A stretch of DNA of 64,000 nucleotides from an uncultured Alphaproteobacteria bacterium (GTDB taxonomy: Bacteria; Pseudomonadota; Alphaproteobacteria; Methylaequorales; Methylaequoraceae): contig CACAYF010000003.1 of NCBI GenBank assembly GCA_902536655.1, positions 62,001 through 126,000 of the forward strand. The letters run 5' to 3'. Positions 9,173 through 17,674 of the stretch are shown in pieces. The notes beneath the pieces were generated by a model, which saw nothing but the letters and a program-made list of their open reading frames with translations, did no database searches and had not been told where the DNA came from. A program made the position numbers and the translations under genes. Position 1 is the stretch's first letter, and each line of letters starts with the position of its first letter.

Positions 9173-10563
9173 AATATTTTTCCAGGATTAAGAATATTCT
9201 GTGGATCAAATATTTTTTTTATATCTCTCATTTTGTTTAACTCCAAGACTTTTTTATTCCTTTTCAGTTCTAGTTTTCTGAGTTGACCAATTCCATGCTC
9301 TGCACTAATTGCTCCACCGTAAATTTTAACGTTATCAAAAACTATTTTGTTTACAGATCTACATATTGATTTTCTTGATAATTTTTTTTGTTTTTTAATT
9401 AAAACATTGAAATGTAAATTATTATCTCCTAGGTGACCAAAATTTATTATTTTGGCACCAATTGAAAATTCTTTAATACTTGTTGTAGTTTTTTTAACAA
9501 ATTCGGAAATATTGGATAGTGGAATTGAAATGTCATGTGGAATTATGAAATTCTCCTTCTTCTCAGCAAGTGGAATGGATTCTCTGTAATTCCATAGCCG
9601 CTTATTTTCACTTTCGGACTTTGACAAAATTAAATCATCCGTATCTAAATTTTTAAAATCCATTTTTGAAAAAATAAAATCGTTAAAGTCATTTATTTTT
9701 TGAAAATTTGAAAATTCTACTAGACAGTAACATTGATTTTTTTTTAAGTTTATAAATTTACATTCATGCTTTTCCAAAACTTCAATTGATTCTTTATTCA
9801 TGAATTCAAAACTAGTTATTAAATCTTTAAATCTGTTATTGATATTTTTATAAAAACCTAGGACTTGTGAAAAATCTTTAAATGAAGTCCAAAGAACAAC
9901 CTTCTCTTTGGGTAAAGGAAATAATTGAATTGTTGCAGCAGTAATGACTCCCAGTGTTCCCTCCGATCCAATTAAAAGATGTTTTAAATCAAAACCAGTA
10001 TTATTTTTTTTTACATTTTTGAGAGAGTTATAAATTCTTCCGTCAGGTAACACGGCTTCTATTCCTAAAATATTTTGTCGTATGGTGCCATATTTTATTA
10101 CGTTCAAACCACCCGCATTTGTTGCTATATTCCCTCCTATTTGGCAATTTCCCCTAGATCCCATGGATAAGGGAAATTCAAGATCATATTTTTCTAATTT
10201 GGTTTTAATGACATCTAAGATACAACCAGCTTCTACTGTTACAGAGTTTCCTATAAGATCAATATTTCTAATTTTATTTAAATTTGATAAATTAATTATT
10301 ATTTCATTTCCTTTTTTCGTTGGGACACTTCCTCCAACTAACCCTGTATTACCCCCCTGAGGTACAACACCAATGGATTTTTTCTGACAAAAATTTAAAA
10401 TTTCAGAAATTTTTTTTACAGATCTTGGAAAAGTTATCAACTTTGATTTGCCTATAAATTCTCCTCTCCAATCAATGCAATGCTTTTTTAAAACATCAGA
10501 CTCTGTTGAGTACTCAGAAGGATGCAGTTTATTTGTAAGTTCTGTAAGTTCTTCTTTTTTCAT
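9169..10563 (-). CDS. FAD-linked D-2-hydroxyacid dehydrogenase (GlcD/D2HGDH-like)
   Basis: A 464-residue flavoprotein with an FAD_binding_4 domain (GVVPQGGNTGLVGGSVP, GSRGNCQIGGNIATNAGG, LIGSEGTLGVITAATI) and a C-terminal FAD-oxidase domain ending with SAEHGIGQLRKLEL and DPQNILNPGK. Such enzymes oxidise D-2-hydroxyglutarate, D-lactate or glycolate, passing electrons to a quinone or ETF partner. The start directly abuts the sua5 stop, so both likely belong to one minus-strand transcript. The exact substrate is not resolved. Confidence 0.92.
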   Translation of the reverse strand: MKKEELTELTNKLHPSEYSTESDVLKKHCIDWRGEFIGKSKLITFPRSVKKISEILNFCQKKSIGVVPQGGNTGLVGGSVPTKKGNEIIINLSNLNKIRNIDLIGNSVTVEAGCILDVIKTKLEKYDLEFPLSMGSRGNCQIGGNIATNAGGLNVIKYGTIRQNILGIEAVLPDGRIYNSLKNVKKNNTGFDLKHLLIGSEGTLGVITAATIQLFPLPKEKVVLWTSFKDFSQVLGFYKNINNRFKDLITSFEFMNKESIEVLEKHECKFINLKKNQCYCLVEFSNFQKINDFNDFIFSKMDFKNLDTDDLILSKSESENKRLWNYRESIPLAEKKENFIIPHDISIPLSNISEFVKKTTTSIKEFSIGAKIINFGHLGDNNLHFNVLIKKQKKLSRKSICRSVNKIVFDNVKIYGGAISAEHGIGQLRKLELKRNKKVLELNKMRDIKKIFDPQNILNPGKIF

Positions 10564-11526
10564 TTATGATGCAGCTCTTTTTAGTCTTTCATTAATTGTT
10601 TTACCAATACCTTGATCTGGAATAGGGGCAACAACTATTCTTTTTTTTGAATATTTGTCTAACTCTCTTAGGAAATAAAATAAGTTGAATGCAGCTTCTT
10701 TTAAATCAGAAGTCTTTGAAAGATTCAATGTTGGTTGATGTGAGATTTTATTTTTGTTCCCAAAATCCAGAAAGGCATCATCTAAATTTGGTTTATCTAT
10801 ATTTAATCTTAGTGGAGTTTTTGGAGCATAGTGTTTAAGCATTTGCCCAGGCGAATTTGGACGTAATAGTCTTTTTTCTTTGAAATTTATATTTTTTACT
10901 TTTTTTCCTAGCTCTTGCATGATTGTTTTATAGTCTATAACACCTAATCTTTTAATTTCGTAAGGTTTGGTCGTCATGTCTAAAATAGTTGACTCTACTC
11001 CATATTCAGTTCTTCCAGAATCAATAATCAAATCAACCTTTTCACCAAATGAATCCACTACATGAGCAGCGTCTGTAGAAGATATATAACCGCTTTCGTT
11101 TGCACTTGGCGCAGCAATTGGTCTGTTAAGTTTGCTAATTAACTTTAAAACAAATTCTGAGGAAGGAATTCTGATTGCAATGGTTTCAAGTCCAGAAACC
11201 GCAAGTTCATGGACAAGATTATTTTTTTTTCTAGTTAAGATAAGTGTTAAAGGACCTGGCCAGAATGCTTTCATTATTTTTCTTGAGTCATCGTTTATTA
11301 CAGAAATCTTTTCTGCTAAGTCAATAGAGTTAACGTGAATGATTAAAGGATTAAATAATGGTCTCTTCTTAAGATTATAAACTTTTTTTATAGCTATGCT
11401 GCTACTGGATTCGCAAGCTAACCCGTAAACTGTTTCAGTTTTAATAGCAACTAATTTTTCATTTTTAAGAAATAAAACTGCTTTTTTAAGCGAATCCTGA
11501 GATTCATTTATTACATTGTTTCTCAT
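10564..11526 (-). CDS. sua5: L-threonylcarbamoyladenylate synthase
   Basis: A 320-residue Sua5-type protein: an N-terminal YrdC domain (KNEKLVAIKTETVYGLACESSS, KKRPLFNPLIIHV, IAAPSANESGYISSTDA) and a C-terminal Sua5 domain introduced by SPGQMLKHYAPKTPLRL. It makes threonylcarbamoyl-AMP from threonine, bicarbonate and ATP for t6A37 modification of ANN-decoding tRNAs. It abuts the downstream FAD dehydrogenase gene. Confidence 0.95.
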   Translation of the reverse strand: MRNNVINESQDSLKKAVLFLKNEKLVAIKTETVYGLACESSSSIAIKKVYNLKKRPLFNPLIIHVNSIDLAEKISVINDDSRKIMKAFWPGPLTLILTRKKNNLVHELAVSGLETIAIRIPSSEFVLKLISKLNRPIAAPSANESGYISSTDAAHVVDSFGEKVDLIIDSGRTEYGVESTILDMTTKPYEIKRLGVIDYKTIMQELGKKVKNINFKEKRLLRPNSPGQMLKHYAPKTPLRLNIDKPNLDDAFLDFGNKNKISHQPTLNLSKTSDLKEAAFNLFYFLRELDKYSKKRIVVAPIPDQGIGKTINERLKRAAS

Positions 11527-11633
11527 TGGGCTAATATATGAAAAAATAAAATAACTTTAAAGCTTATATTCAATATCGCTAAATTTAATAAGAATTCACT
11601 TACATTTAATGATTTAATGTGGATACTAAAAAA

Positions 11634-11759
11634 ATGGATCCGAGATTTCATAAATATTTATATTTAATTGCAATCTGTGCTTTGATAATTGCTATTCTTA
11701 CAATCACTAAGGGTTTAAATGAAATTAATCTTTTTTTTACTGAAAGAATTAAAATTTGA
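11634..11759 (+). CDS. Small single-pass membrane protein (41 aa)
   Basis: A frame of 41 codons starting MDPRFHKYLYLIAIC, with one clear membrane helix (LIAICALIIAILTI) and a short polar tail. It is too short for the ORF track and its end overlaps the opposite-strand gph stop by 11 bases. A small protein near 15.6 kb also starts MDPK and has one helix. Function unknown; the coding assignment rests on the start and hydrophobic pattern. Confidence 0.5.
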   Translation: MDPRFHKYLYLIAICALIIAILTITKGLNEINLFFTERIKI

Positions 11760-12405
11760 GGACCTTTAATACTTCATTAAAACTATCTATAACATAATCT
11801 GGCTTGATTGATTCTTCTATTTTTCCAAATCCATAAGTTACGTAAATTGATTTCATAGATAAAGCCTTTGCAGGTATAATGTCATTGCTACTATCTCCAA
11901 TCATAATCGCTTGTTCAGGTTTAACATGACACTCATTCAAACAATATTCTAACATTTCAGTATCTGGTTTAAGTTTAATTTTTGAATTCGAACCTAACAC
12001 ACAGTCAAAAAAATTATCAATTTTAAAGTCCATTAGAATTTTTTCAGTGATGTATTGTTTTTTATTAGTACAAAGAGCAATCCTGAATTCTGATTTAAGT
12101 TTTTTTAGAGTATTTAGCACATTCGGATATAAATATGATCTATTACTACAATTCATAAGATAAAATTCTAAAAAATCCTCTACTAATAAATCTATTTTAA
12201 TGGGAGGAATAAGTTTCAAATTTTGGTAGGCCCGCATTATCATTGCTTTAGCACCACCACCTACTAATGATCCAATAATTTTTTGATTAACTGGTTTTAT
12301 ATTTTGATTTCTTAAAACAAAATTTAAAGAATCAACGAGATCAGGCCCACTATTTATAAGAGTGCCATCTAAGTCAATAAGTATGCATTTTATTTTTTTA
12401 TTCAT
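11749..12405 (-). CDS. gph: HAD phosphatase, phosphoglycolate phosphatase-like
   Basis: A 218-residue HAD-superfamily protein with all four motifs: IDLDGTLINSGPDL (nucleophile DxD), ALCTNKKQ (motif II), K near KLKPDTEML (motif III) and MIGDSSNDIIPAKA (motif IV). The helical cap sits after motif I, typical of phosphoglycolate phosphatase, which removes phosphate from 2-phosphoglycolate formed in DNA repair or carbon metabolism. The substrate is inferred from family similarity. It is divergent from glmU with a 67-base spacer. Confidence 0.88.
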   Translation of the reverse strand: MNKKIKCILIDLDGTLINSGPDLVDSLNFVLRNQNIKPVNQKIIGSLVGGGAKAMIMRAYQNLKLIPPIKIDLLVEDFLEFYLMNCSNRSYLYPNVLNTLKKLKSEFRIALCTNKKQYITEKILMDFKIDNFFDCVLGSNSKIKLKPDTEMLEYCLNECHVKPEQAIMIGDSSNDIIPAKALSMKSIYVTYGFGKIEESIKPDYVIDSFNEVLKVLKF

Positions 12406-12434
12406 AAAAAGAATTTTCTCTACAAAAAAAATGT

Positions 12435-12440
12435 TATAAT
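12435..12440 (+). promoter_or_regulatory. Candidate -10 element for glmU-glmS
   Basis: A perfect TATAAT in the gph-glmU spacer, about 33 nt before the glmU ATG. No clear TTGACA partner is seen at 16-18 nt upstream in this A-rich stretch. Assigned by sequence only. Confidence 0.45.
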
Positions 12441-12472
12441 ATTAATTTAATTTTTAATTTCAAGTTTACTTA

Positions 12473-13777
12473 ATGTCTTTATCTATAATTGTTTTAGCAG
12501 CAGGAAAAGGTTCAAGAATGCTATCTGCAAAACCTAAAGTTTTGCATGAGGTTGGAAATTATCCAATGCTCTTTCATATCCTAGATTCAATAAATTCTTT
12601 TAAAGATGCTAAGGTAAAAGTTGTAATTTCAAGTTCATTTACAAAGTATAAAAGTGAAATAAAAAGTAAATACAGAAAAATAACTTTTTCAACACAGATC
12701 AAACAAAATGGTACTGCAGATGCTGTAAATTCTTCACTAGATGAAAATACAAAGAGTTCTAATACCACTCTAGTTTTATGTGGGGACACGCCATTAATTT
12801 CACCAAAGACATTAAAAAAATCTTTGAAAAAATTTCATAAAGATAATTTAGATTTATGTGTTATTTCAATGACCCCAGACAACGAGATGAATTCTTATGG
12901 AAAATTAAAATTTGAAAATAAAAGATTAACCGGAATAGTTGAGAACAGTGAAATTGAAAACGATAAACACTCTAATATATGTAATTCTGGAATAATGATT
13001 TTTAAAACAAAAAGACTTATTGAAAACTTAAAATTAATTAAAAATAAAAATAATAAAAGAGAGTATTTTTTAACAGATTTGGTCGAAATCTTTAATAACA
13101 AAAATCTTTCAACCGATCATTTTTCGTGTGATTTTACTGAGACATTAGGTGTTAATTGTATGAAGGATCTAGCGAGAGTAAATTTCGAATTTCAGAAGAA
13201 AAAAAGAAATTATTATTTATCTAAAGGTGTTCAAATGGTGGCCCCTGAAACAATTTTTTTTAGTTACGATACTCAAATTGGTAAAGATGTTATTATCCAA
13301 CCAAATGTATATTTTGGTTTGGAAGTTAAAATCAAAGATCGGGTTACTTTGAGAAGTTTTAGTTATCTTGATAATGTAATTGTTTCTAATAACTCTGTAA
13401 TTGGTCCCTATGCAAGAATCAGAGATGGGGTTGAAATTAAAGAAAACTCCAAAATTGGAAATTTTGTTGAAATAAAAAAATCAAAAGTTGATAAGAATGT
13501 AAAAATCTCTCATCTATCATACATCGGGGATTCAATTATTAATAGCGATAGTAATATAGGTGCTGGTGCAATTACTTGCAATTATGATGGTTTTAGAAAA
13601 AACAAAACTATAATTGGTAAAAACTGCTTTATTGGATCCAATACCTCTTTAGTTGCCCCGTTAAATATTAAAAAAGGATCTGTAGTCGGAGCTGGCACTG
13701 TTGTTAACAAGGATGTTCCAATTGAAACTGTTGTTTATCGAAAATCTGAATTAATCAAAAAAAATAAAAAAAAATAA
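12473..13777 (+). CDS. glmU: Bifunctional N-acetylglucosamine-1-phosphate uridyltransferase / glucosamine-1-phosphate acetyltransferase
   Basis: A 434-residue protein. The N-terminal pyrophosphorylase domain has LAAGKGSRMLSAKPKVLHEV and LCGDTPLISP. The C-terminal left-handed beta-helix has hexapeptide repeats and the acetyltransferase residues around SYIGDS, NIGAGAITCNYDG and FIGSNTSLVAPL. It makes UDP-GlcNAc, the precursor of peptidoglycan and LPS. Its stop overlaps the glmS ATG, so the two successive pathway steps are translationally coupled. Confidence 0.97.
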   Translation: MSLSIIVLAAGKGSRMLSAKPKVLHEVGNYPMLFHILDSINSFKDAKVKVVISSSFTKYKSEIKSKYRKITFSTQIKQNGTADAVNSSLDENTKSSNTTLVLCGDTPLISPKTLKKSLKKFHKDNLDLCVISMTPDNEMNSYGKLKFENKRLTGIVENSEIENDKHSNICNSGIMIFKTKRLIENLKLIKNKNNKREYFLTDLVEIFNNKNLSTDHFSCDFTETLGVNCMKDLARVNFEFQKKKRNYYLSKGVQMVAPETIFFSYDTQIGKDVIIQPNVYFGLEVKIKDRVTLRSFSYLDNVIVSNNSVIGPYARIRDGVEIKENSKIGNFVEIKKSKVDKNVKISHLSYIGDSIINSDSNIGAGAITCNYDGFRKNKTIIGKNCFIGSNTSLVAPLNIKKGSVVGAGTVVNKDVPIETVVYRKSELIKKNKKK

Positions 13778-15597
13778 TGTGTGGAATCTTTGGTATTTTT
13801 TCTAACAATCCAGTAATTAATCCAATTTTAACTGGACTCTCAAAGCTTGAATATCGAGGGTACGATTCGTCTGGTATCTCAGTTCTGGATAATAGTAACT
13901 CGATCATTACTGTAAGAGCTAAAGGTAAGTTAGAGAATCTAAATAAAAAAATAAAAACTAATGAGCTCTTTGGAAATATTGGAATTGGTCATACAAGATG
14001 GGCTACTCATGGTGTGCCATCCACAAATAATGCTCATCCCCATGTTTCTGAAAATGTTTCGATTGTTCATAATGGAATAATTGAAAATTACTCGCAACTT
14101 AAGAAAATGCTGAAAAATAAAGGATTTATTTTTAAATCGCAAACTGATAGTGAAGTTATAGCTCATTTACTAAGTTATGAATTGAGAGAAAACACCCCAC
14201 GTAATGCAATAAAAAAAACTTTACAATACTTAGAGGGTGCATTTGCTATAGCAATACTTTTTAAAAACTTTAATTTATTAGCAGGCGCAAGAAGAGGTAG
14301 TCCATTAGCAATTGGTTTATCAGATAAAACTACTTATTTAGGTTCTGATTCATTAGCTCTAGCGCCTTTTACTCAAAAGATTATATTTATGGATGAAGGA
14401 GATAGCGTTGTCATTGAGAAAGGCAATTTTGAAATTTACAATAAAGATTTTAAAAAAGTTAAGAGAAATATAACACTATCATCGTTTACTGGATCAAATC
14501 TTAACAAAGGGAATTTTGATCATTACATGCAAAAAGAAATTTTTGAACAACCACTTGTTATTGGAGACTCTTTATCAAGATTTCTTGATCCTATAAAAAA
14601 AAAAATAAATATTCTTGATTTAAAAGTTAATTGGAAACAAATTTCAAAAATAGACTTTATTGCGTGTGGAACATCTTATTTTGCATGTCAAACCGCAACT
14701 TATTGGTTTGAAAAATATTTAAATTTAAGTTCTAATTCTTATCTAGCATCCGAATTTAGATACAAAACGTACATAAAATCGAAGAATACACTTTCAATAT
14801 TTATTTCACAATCTGGTGAAACCGCAGATACGTTAGCTGCTTTAAAATTTGCAAAGAAAAACGACAGTAAAATATTCAGTATTGTCAACAATTCAGAGAG
14901 TAGTATTGCTAGAGAATCACACAATTTTATAACTATTGAAGCGGGTCCCGAAATTGGTGTTGCATCAACTAAAGCGTTTACTGCGCAACTTTGTATTCTA
15001 GCGTGCTTATGTTTAATAGCAGGAAGAGAGAGAAAAACGATTAAAAACTTCAAAGAGCAAAAATTGACTGAAAAACTTTTGGAAATTCCATCAAATATGT
15101 CATCTGTTTTTAACTTAGTGGGGCAAGTCAAGAAATTAAGTAAGCAAATAGTTAATGCAAAAAGTGTTTTATTCTTGGGAAGAGGTCATTTGTTTCCAAT
15201 TGCACTAGAAGGTGCATTAAAATTAAAAGAAATTTCTTACATACATGCTGAGGGGTATGCTTCTGGAGAAATGAAACACGGTCCAATTGCGCTGGTTGAT
15301 GATAAAGTGCCTGTAATTGTATTAGCACCTAAAGATAGTTTATTTGAGAAAAATATTTCTAATATGCAAGAAATCTTAGCACGCGGAGGTAAAGTTATAT
15401 TAATAACTGATACCAACGGCGACAAAGAGATCGATGATAAAAATCTAAAGAGATTAGTTTTAAAAAATCTTGATGAGTTTGTTCAACCAATAATTTTTAC
15501 ATTACCAGTTCAACTTCTATCTTATTATGTAGGCGTTTTGAAAGGAACTGATGTTGATCAACCAAGAAATTTAGCTAAATCAGTAACTGTCGAATAG
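13777..15597 (+). CDS. glmS: Glutamine-fructose-6-phosphate aminotransferase (isomerizing)
   Basis: A 606-residue protein with an N-terminal glutaminase domain (CGIFGIFS, Cys nucleophile after Met removal; GHTRWATHGVPSTNNAHPH) and two SIS domains (FIACGTSYFACQTA, ISQSGETADTLAAL, EIGVASTKAFTAQL, GRGHLFPIALEGALKLKEIS, ASGEMKHGPIAL), ending QPRNLAKSVTVE. It produces glucosamine-6-phosphate, feeding glmU. The end of this gene is the left border of an accessory region: further copies of its last 18 nt occur downstream, so the stop-codon region is probably an integration target. Confidence 0.97.
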   Translation: MCGIFGIFSNNPVINPILTGLSKLEYRGYDSSGISVLDNSNSIITVRAKGKLENLNKKIKTNELFGNIGIGHTRWATHGVPSTNNAHPHVSENVSIVHNGIIENYSQLKKMLKNKGFIFKSQTDSEVIAHLLSYELRENTPRNAIKKTLQYLEGAFAIAILFKNFNLLAGARRGSPLAIGLSDKTTYLGSDSLALAPFTQKIIFMDEGDSVVIEKGNFEIYNKDFKKVKRNITLSSFTGSNLNKGNFDHYMQKEIFEQPLVIGDSLSRFLDPIKKKINILDLKVNWKQISKIDFIACGTSYFACQTATYWFEKYLNLSSNSYLASEFRYKTYIKSKNTLSIFISQSGETADTLAALKFAKKNDSKIFSIVNNSESSIARESHNFITIEAGPEIGVASTKAFTAQLCILACLCLIAGRERKTIKNFKEQKLTEKLLEIPSNMSSVFNLVGQVKKLSKQIVNAKSVLFLGRGHLFPIALEGALKLKEISYIHAEGYASGEMKHGPIALVDDKVPVIVLAPKDSLFEKNISNMQEILARGGKVILITDTNGDKEIDDKNLKRLVLKNLDEFVQPIIFTLPVQLLSYYVGVLKGTDVDQPRNLAKSVTVE

Positions 15598-15601
15598 GAT
15601 A

Positions 15602-15808
15602 GTTTTGGGGGTTTACAATATTTTTAAGAAAAAGTAATCTTAAAATGATGGATCCTAAATTAAAAAAAATACTCATAATATCTGGTGTTATATTGGTACT
15701 TTATTTTATAATGTCTCCTTATCAAAACTGTATGAGAGGAGAATGGAAAGGAATAATTTCACAAAAAAACTTTTGTACTATGAACACTTCATGGTAAACC
15801 CCCAAAAC
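15602..15808. repeat. Perfect 15-bp inverted repeat pair bracketing a small ORF
   Basis: GTTTTGGGGGTTTAC at 15602-15616 and its exact reverse complement GTAAACCCCCAAAAC at 15794-15808. The left arm starts 5 bases after the glmS stop and the right arm ends 8 bases before a second copy of the glmS 3' end. The right arm contains the stop codon of the enclosed 50-residue ORF. The arms could be terminal inverted repeats of a tiny mobile unit or a long-range RNA stem. No transposase is present. Confidence 0.8.
15645..15797 (+). CDS. Small membrane protein (50 aa) within the inverted-repeat unit
   Basis: A 50-codon frame starting MMDPKLKKILIISGV, with one membrane helix (ILIISGVILVLYFIM) and a polar tail that has two cysteines and ends in NTSW. 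The true start could be either ATG. It is the only coding content of the unit between the glmS stop and the first extra glmS-end copy, and its stop lies in the right inverted repeat. Function unknown. Confidence 0.55.
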   Translation: MMDPKLKKILIISGVILVLYFIMSPYQNCMRGEWKGIISQKNFCTMNTSW

Positions 15809-15816
15809 GTATCAAC

Positions 15817-15834
15817 TCGGTGACTGTTGAATAA
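15817..15834 (+). repeat. glmS 3'-end copy 1 (encodes SVTVE-stop)
   Basis: TCGGTGACTGTTGAATAA aligns with the real glmS end TCAGTAACTGTCGAATAG at 14 of 18 bases. All four differences are third codon positions and synonymous, so the peptide SVTVE and a stop are preserved. Upstream bases are not glmS-like. Interpreted as an attachment-site remnant. Confidence 0.75.
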
Positions 15835-15847
15835 TTAAGGAGATTTT

Positions 15848-16030
15848 TTGATGTCTAAAATAAATATTGGTTTAATAGGAATTATATTAATTATTATTAT
15901 AATTTTGGGTTCTTCCCTTCATTTGAATTCAAAATATGAAAAATTGTATGAGGAATTAACTATAATAAAAAGTTATCTAATAGATATTGATAATGATATT
16001 CATGAAATTGAAGAGAAGAAAGAAAGGTGA
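15848..16030 (+). CDS. Small membrane-anchored coiled-coil protein (60 aa)
   Basis: A 60-residue protein with an N-terminal membrane helix (INIGLIGIILIIIIILGSS) and a charged helical tail (YEKLYEELTIIKSYLIDIDNDIHEIEEKKER) with coiled-coil heptad character. An AAGGAG ribosome site lies 6-11 nt before the ATG, directly after the first glmS-end copy. It is the sole gene of the second unit. Function unknown. Confidence 0.65.
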   Translation: MMSKINIGLIGIILIIIIILGSSLHLNSKYEKLYEELTIIKSYLIDIDNDIHEIEEKKER

Positions 16031-16078
16031 AAAAGTTGTTTTTTAAAAATGAATTTGATACCCACAATAGGAAAACAT

Positions 16079-16096
16079 TCGGTTACTGTAGAGTAA
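16079..16096 (+). repeat. glmS 3'-end copy 2 (encodes SVTVE-stop)
   Basis: TCGGTTACTGTAGAGTAA again encodes SVTVE and stop. It differs from the true glmS end only at third codon positions and differs from copy 1 in the same way. An ATG upstream happens to open a 15-codon frame ending with these codons, but nothing else in it resembles GlmS. It ends a 262-base unit. Confidence 0.75.
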
Positions 16097-16283
16097 TCTT
16101 GAGTCCTTACTAACACTTTTGATTAAATTAAATAATGAGTTCTTTTGGTTATAAAACTAAATAGATTTTAAAGTATTTAAGTTTTCAGAAGCTAAAAAAG
16201 CAAGATATTAATGACAAAAAAAATCTTAAAAGTAATATGTGATCTTCTTGACCCTGATAAAAAATGAAGTTAGATAATTTTAT

Positions 16284-16967
16284 ATGATTAAATTCTTTAA
16301 AAGAAAACATTCATTAGAGTCATTTTCTTTCACTTATAAGTCAAAAGAAAATTCACTTAACAAACTTTGTGAGAAGTTTGGTTGTGATAAAGGTTATTTT
16401 GAAGATTCTATGAGATATTTTTCATGGATACCTCATACATACACAGACCTTTATTATTTTCTTTTTTCTAACCAAAGATTGAATATAAGAAAAGTCTTTG
16501 AACTTGGAATCGGAACAAATAATGTATTTAAAGATGAGCTTAGAAGAAAATCACGTCCAGGAGCTTCTTTGAGGGTTTGGAAAGAATTCTTTACTAAAGC
16601 GAAAATCTTTGGAGCAGATATAGACAAAAATACATTGTTCAGAGAAAAAAGAATTCAAACGTTTCATGTAGACCAATTTGATTCTAAAAGTATTAAGAAA
16701 ATGTGGAAGAAAATAAAATTTAAAAATTTTGATTTAATGATTGATGACGGTTGTCACCAATTTGATGGAACAATAAATTTTTTTTTGAATTCAATTGATT
16801 TCCTAAGTAAAAGCGGATTTTATATTATCGAGGACGTCTTTTATAAGGACAAAGAGAAATATATTAACTTTTTTCAAGATAAAAAATTTAACTTTTATTT
16901 TGTGAAATTGCGTTCTAAAAATAATTTGAAAGACAATAATTTACTAATCATTACAAAACAAAATTAA
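16284..16967 (+). CDS. Class I SAM-dependent methyltransferase, macrocin/CmcI-like family
   Basis: A 227-residue protein with the SAM-binding course VFELGIGTNN, RPGASLRVWKEFF, KIFGADIDKNTLF, FDLMIDDGCHQFDGTINFF and SGFYIIEDVFY. This matches the family that includes demethylmacrocin O-methyltransferase and CmcI, which in bacterial genomes often acts on sugars of surface polysaccharides. The acceptor is unknown. It lies inside the third unit downstream of glmS, flanked by non-coding or remnant sequence, which suggests it came as cargo. The 187 bases before it hold no convincing gene. Confidence 0.8.
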   Translation: MIKFFKRKHSLESFSFTYKSKENSLNKLCEKFGCDKGYFEDSMRYFSWIPHTYTDLYYFLFSNQRLNIRKVFELGIGTNNVFKDELRRKSRPGASLRVWKEFFTKAKIFGADIDKNTLFREKRIQTFHVDQFDSKSIKKMWKKIKFKNFDLMIDDGCHQFDGTINFFLNSIDFLSKSGFYIIEDVFYKDKEKYINFFQDKKFNFYFVKLRSKNNLKDNNLLIITKQN

Positions 16968-17044
16968 TATAAAATGTCATCTTAATTAAATTTTTACTTT
17001 ACCAAAAAAAATGATTAGGAAAAAAAGTTAAAATTTCTGATTAA

Positions 17045-17149
17045 GAAGAGAATTTAGATGTATCAAGGTTAAAGTTCATTACCGAACAAGATAAAATTCA
17101 TCTAAAGAAATATGAGAATACTATTAAGATATTGAAAAATGAAAATTAA
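17045..17149 (+). pseudogene. Gene remnant (about 34 codons, no start)
   Basis: A frame opening right after a TAA reads EENLDVSRLKFITEQDKIHL and continues in Lys/Ile/Asn-rich sequence to a TAA, with amino-acid composition like the real genes here but no start codon or ribosome site. It looks like the 3' end of a lost gene between the methyltransferase and the third glmS-end copy. Parent gene not recognised. Confidence 0.4.
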
Positions 17150-17171
17150 TAAATTCACTTTTCCAAAATAT

Positions 17172-17189
17172 TACGTCACAGTTGAATGA
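17172..17189 (+). repeat. glmS 3'-end copy 3, diverged (encodes YVTVE-stop)
   Basis: TACGTCACAGTTGAATGA encodes YVTVE and stop. It keeps the VTVE-stop part of the GlmS C terminus with different third positions and a different stop codon. The match is weaker than for copies 1 and 2 and could be chance alone, but its place in the series supports it. The ATG of the next small ORF overlaps its stop. Confidence 0.5.
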
Positions 17190-17428
17190 TTCAATATTAT
17201 GTTTATATAATTTTTATAATCATTTTTTTTAATGATGAATCTTACGGAAAAAAAAGAATTAATGTTGATGGAGTGTATTACGAATGTAAATCACCGAAAA
17301 ATTCTTTTGAAAGAACAAGAGGTGTGAGAAATAGAATATGTGTGTTTAGTAGTGAAGACAAAAACCAGATTAATAAAAGAAATAAAAATAAAAATCTAAA
17401 TTTGCGAAGAAAATTTAAAAAATTTTGA
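17186..17428 (+). CDS. Small secreted basic protein (80 aa)
   Basis: An 80-residue frame with an N-terminal hydrophobic segment (MIQYYVYIIFIIIFF) that could act as a signal peptide, then INVDGVYYECKSP with two cysteines around a short loop, and a very Lys/Arg/Asn-rich tail. Family not recognised. It follows the third glmS-end copy directly. Probably a real but orphan gene of the accessory region. Confidence 0.5.
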   Translation: MIQYYVYIIFIIIFFNDESYGKKRINVDGVYYECKSPKNSFERTRGVRNRICVFSSEDKNQINKRNKNKNLNLRRKFKKF

Positions 17429-17674
17429 AACCTTTAAATAATGAAAAATTATTACCTACACAGATTTATTTAAAAAAGTATTTTTTAGTGAAATTTATTC
17501 AGACGTTGTTTATATTCATAATAATTAGAACAGTTATTTAATTAATTATTTTGATTATGTGATGGAGAGAATGAAAAAAATTTATTGATTTTTATTCTTT
17601 TCTATAGCCCCAATTTGGTGTTTATATAATAGAAAAATGAATCAAGTGCGAAACATAAAGAAAAACAATAAGGA

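Noticed and set aside
16210-16266. 18-codon ORF MTKKILKVICDLLDPDKK before the methyltransferase
   Set aside because: Too short, with no ribosome site or recognisable similarity; may be a remnant.
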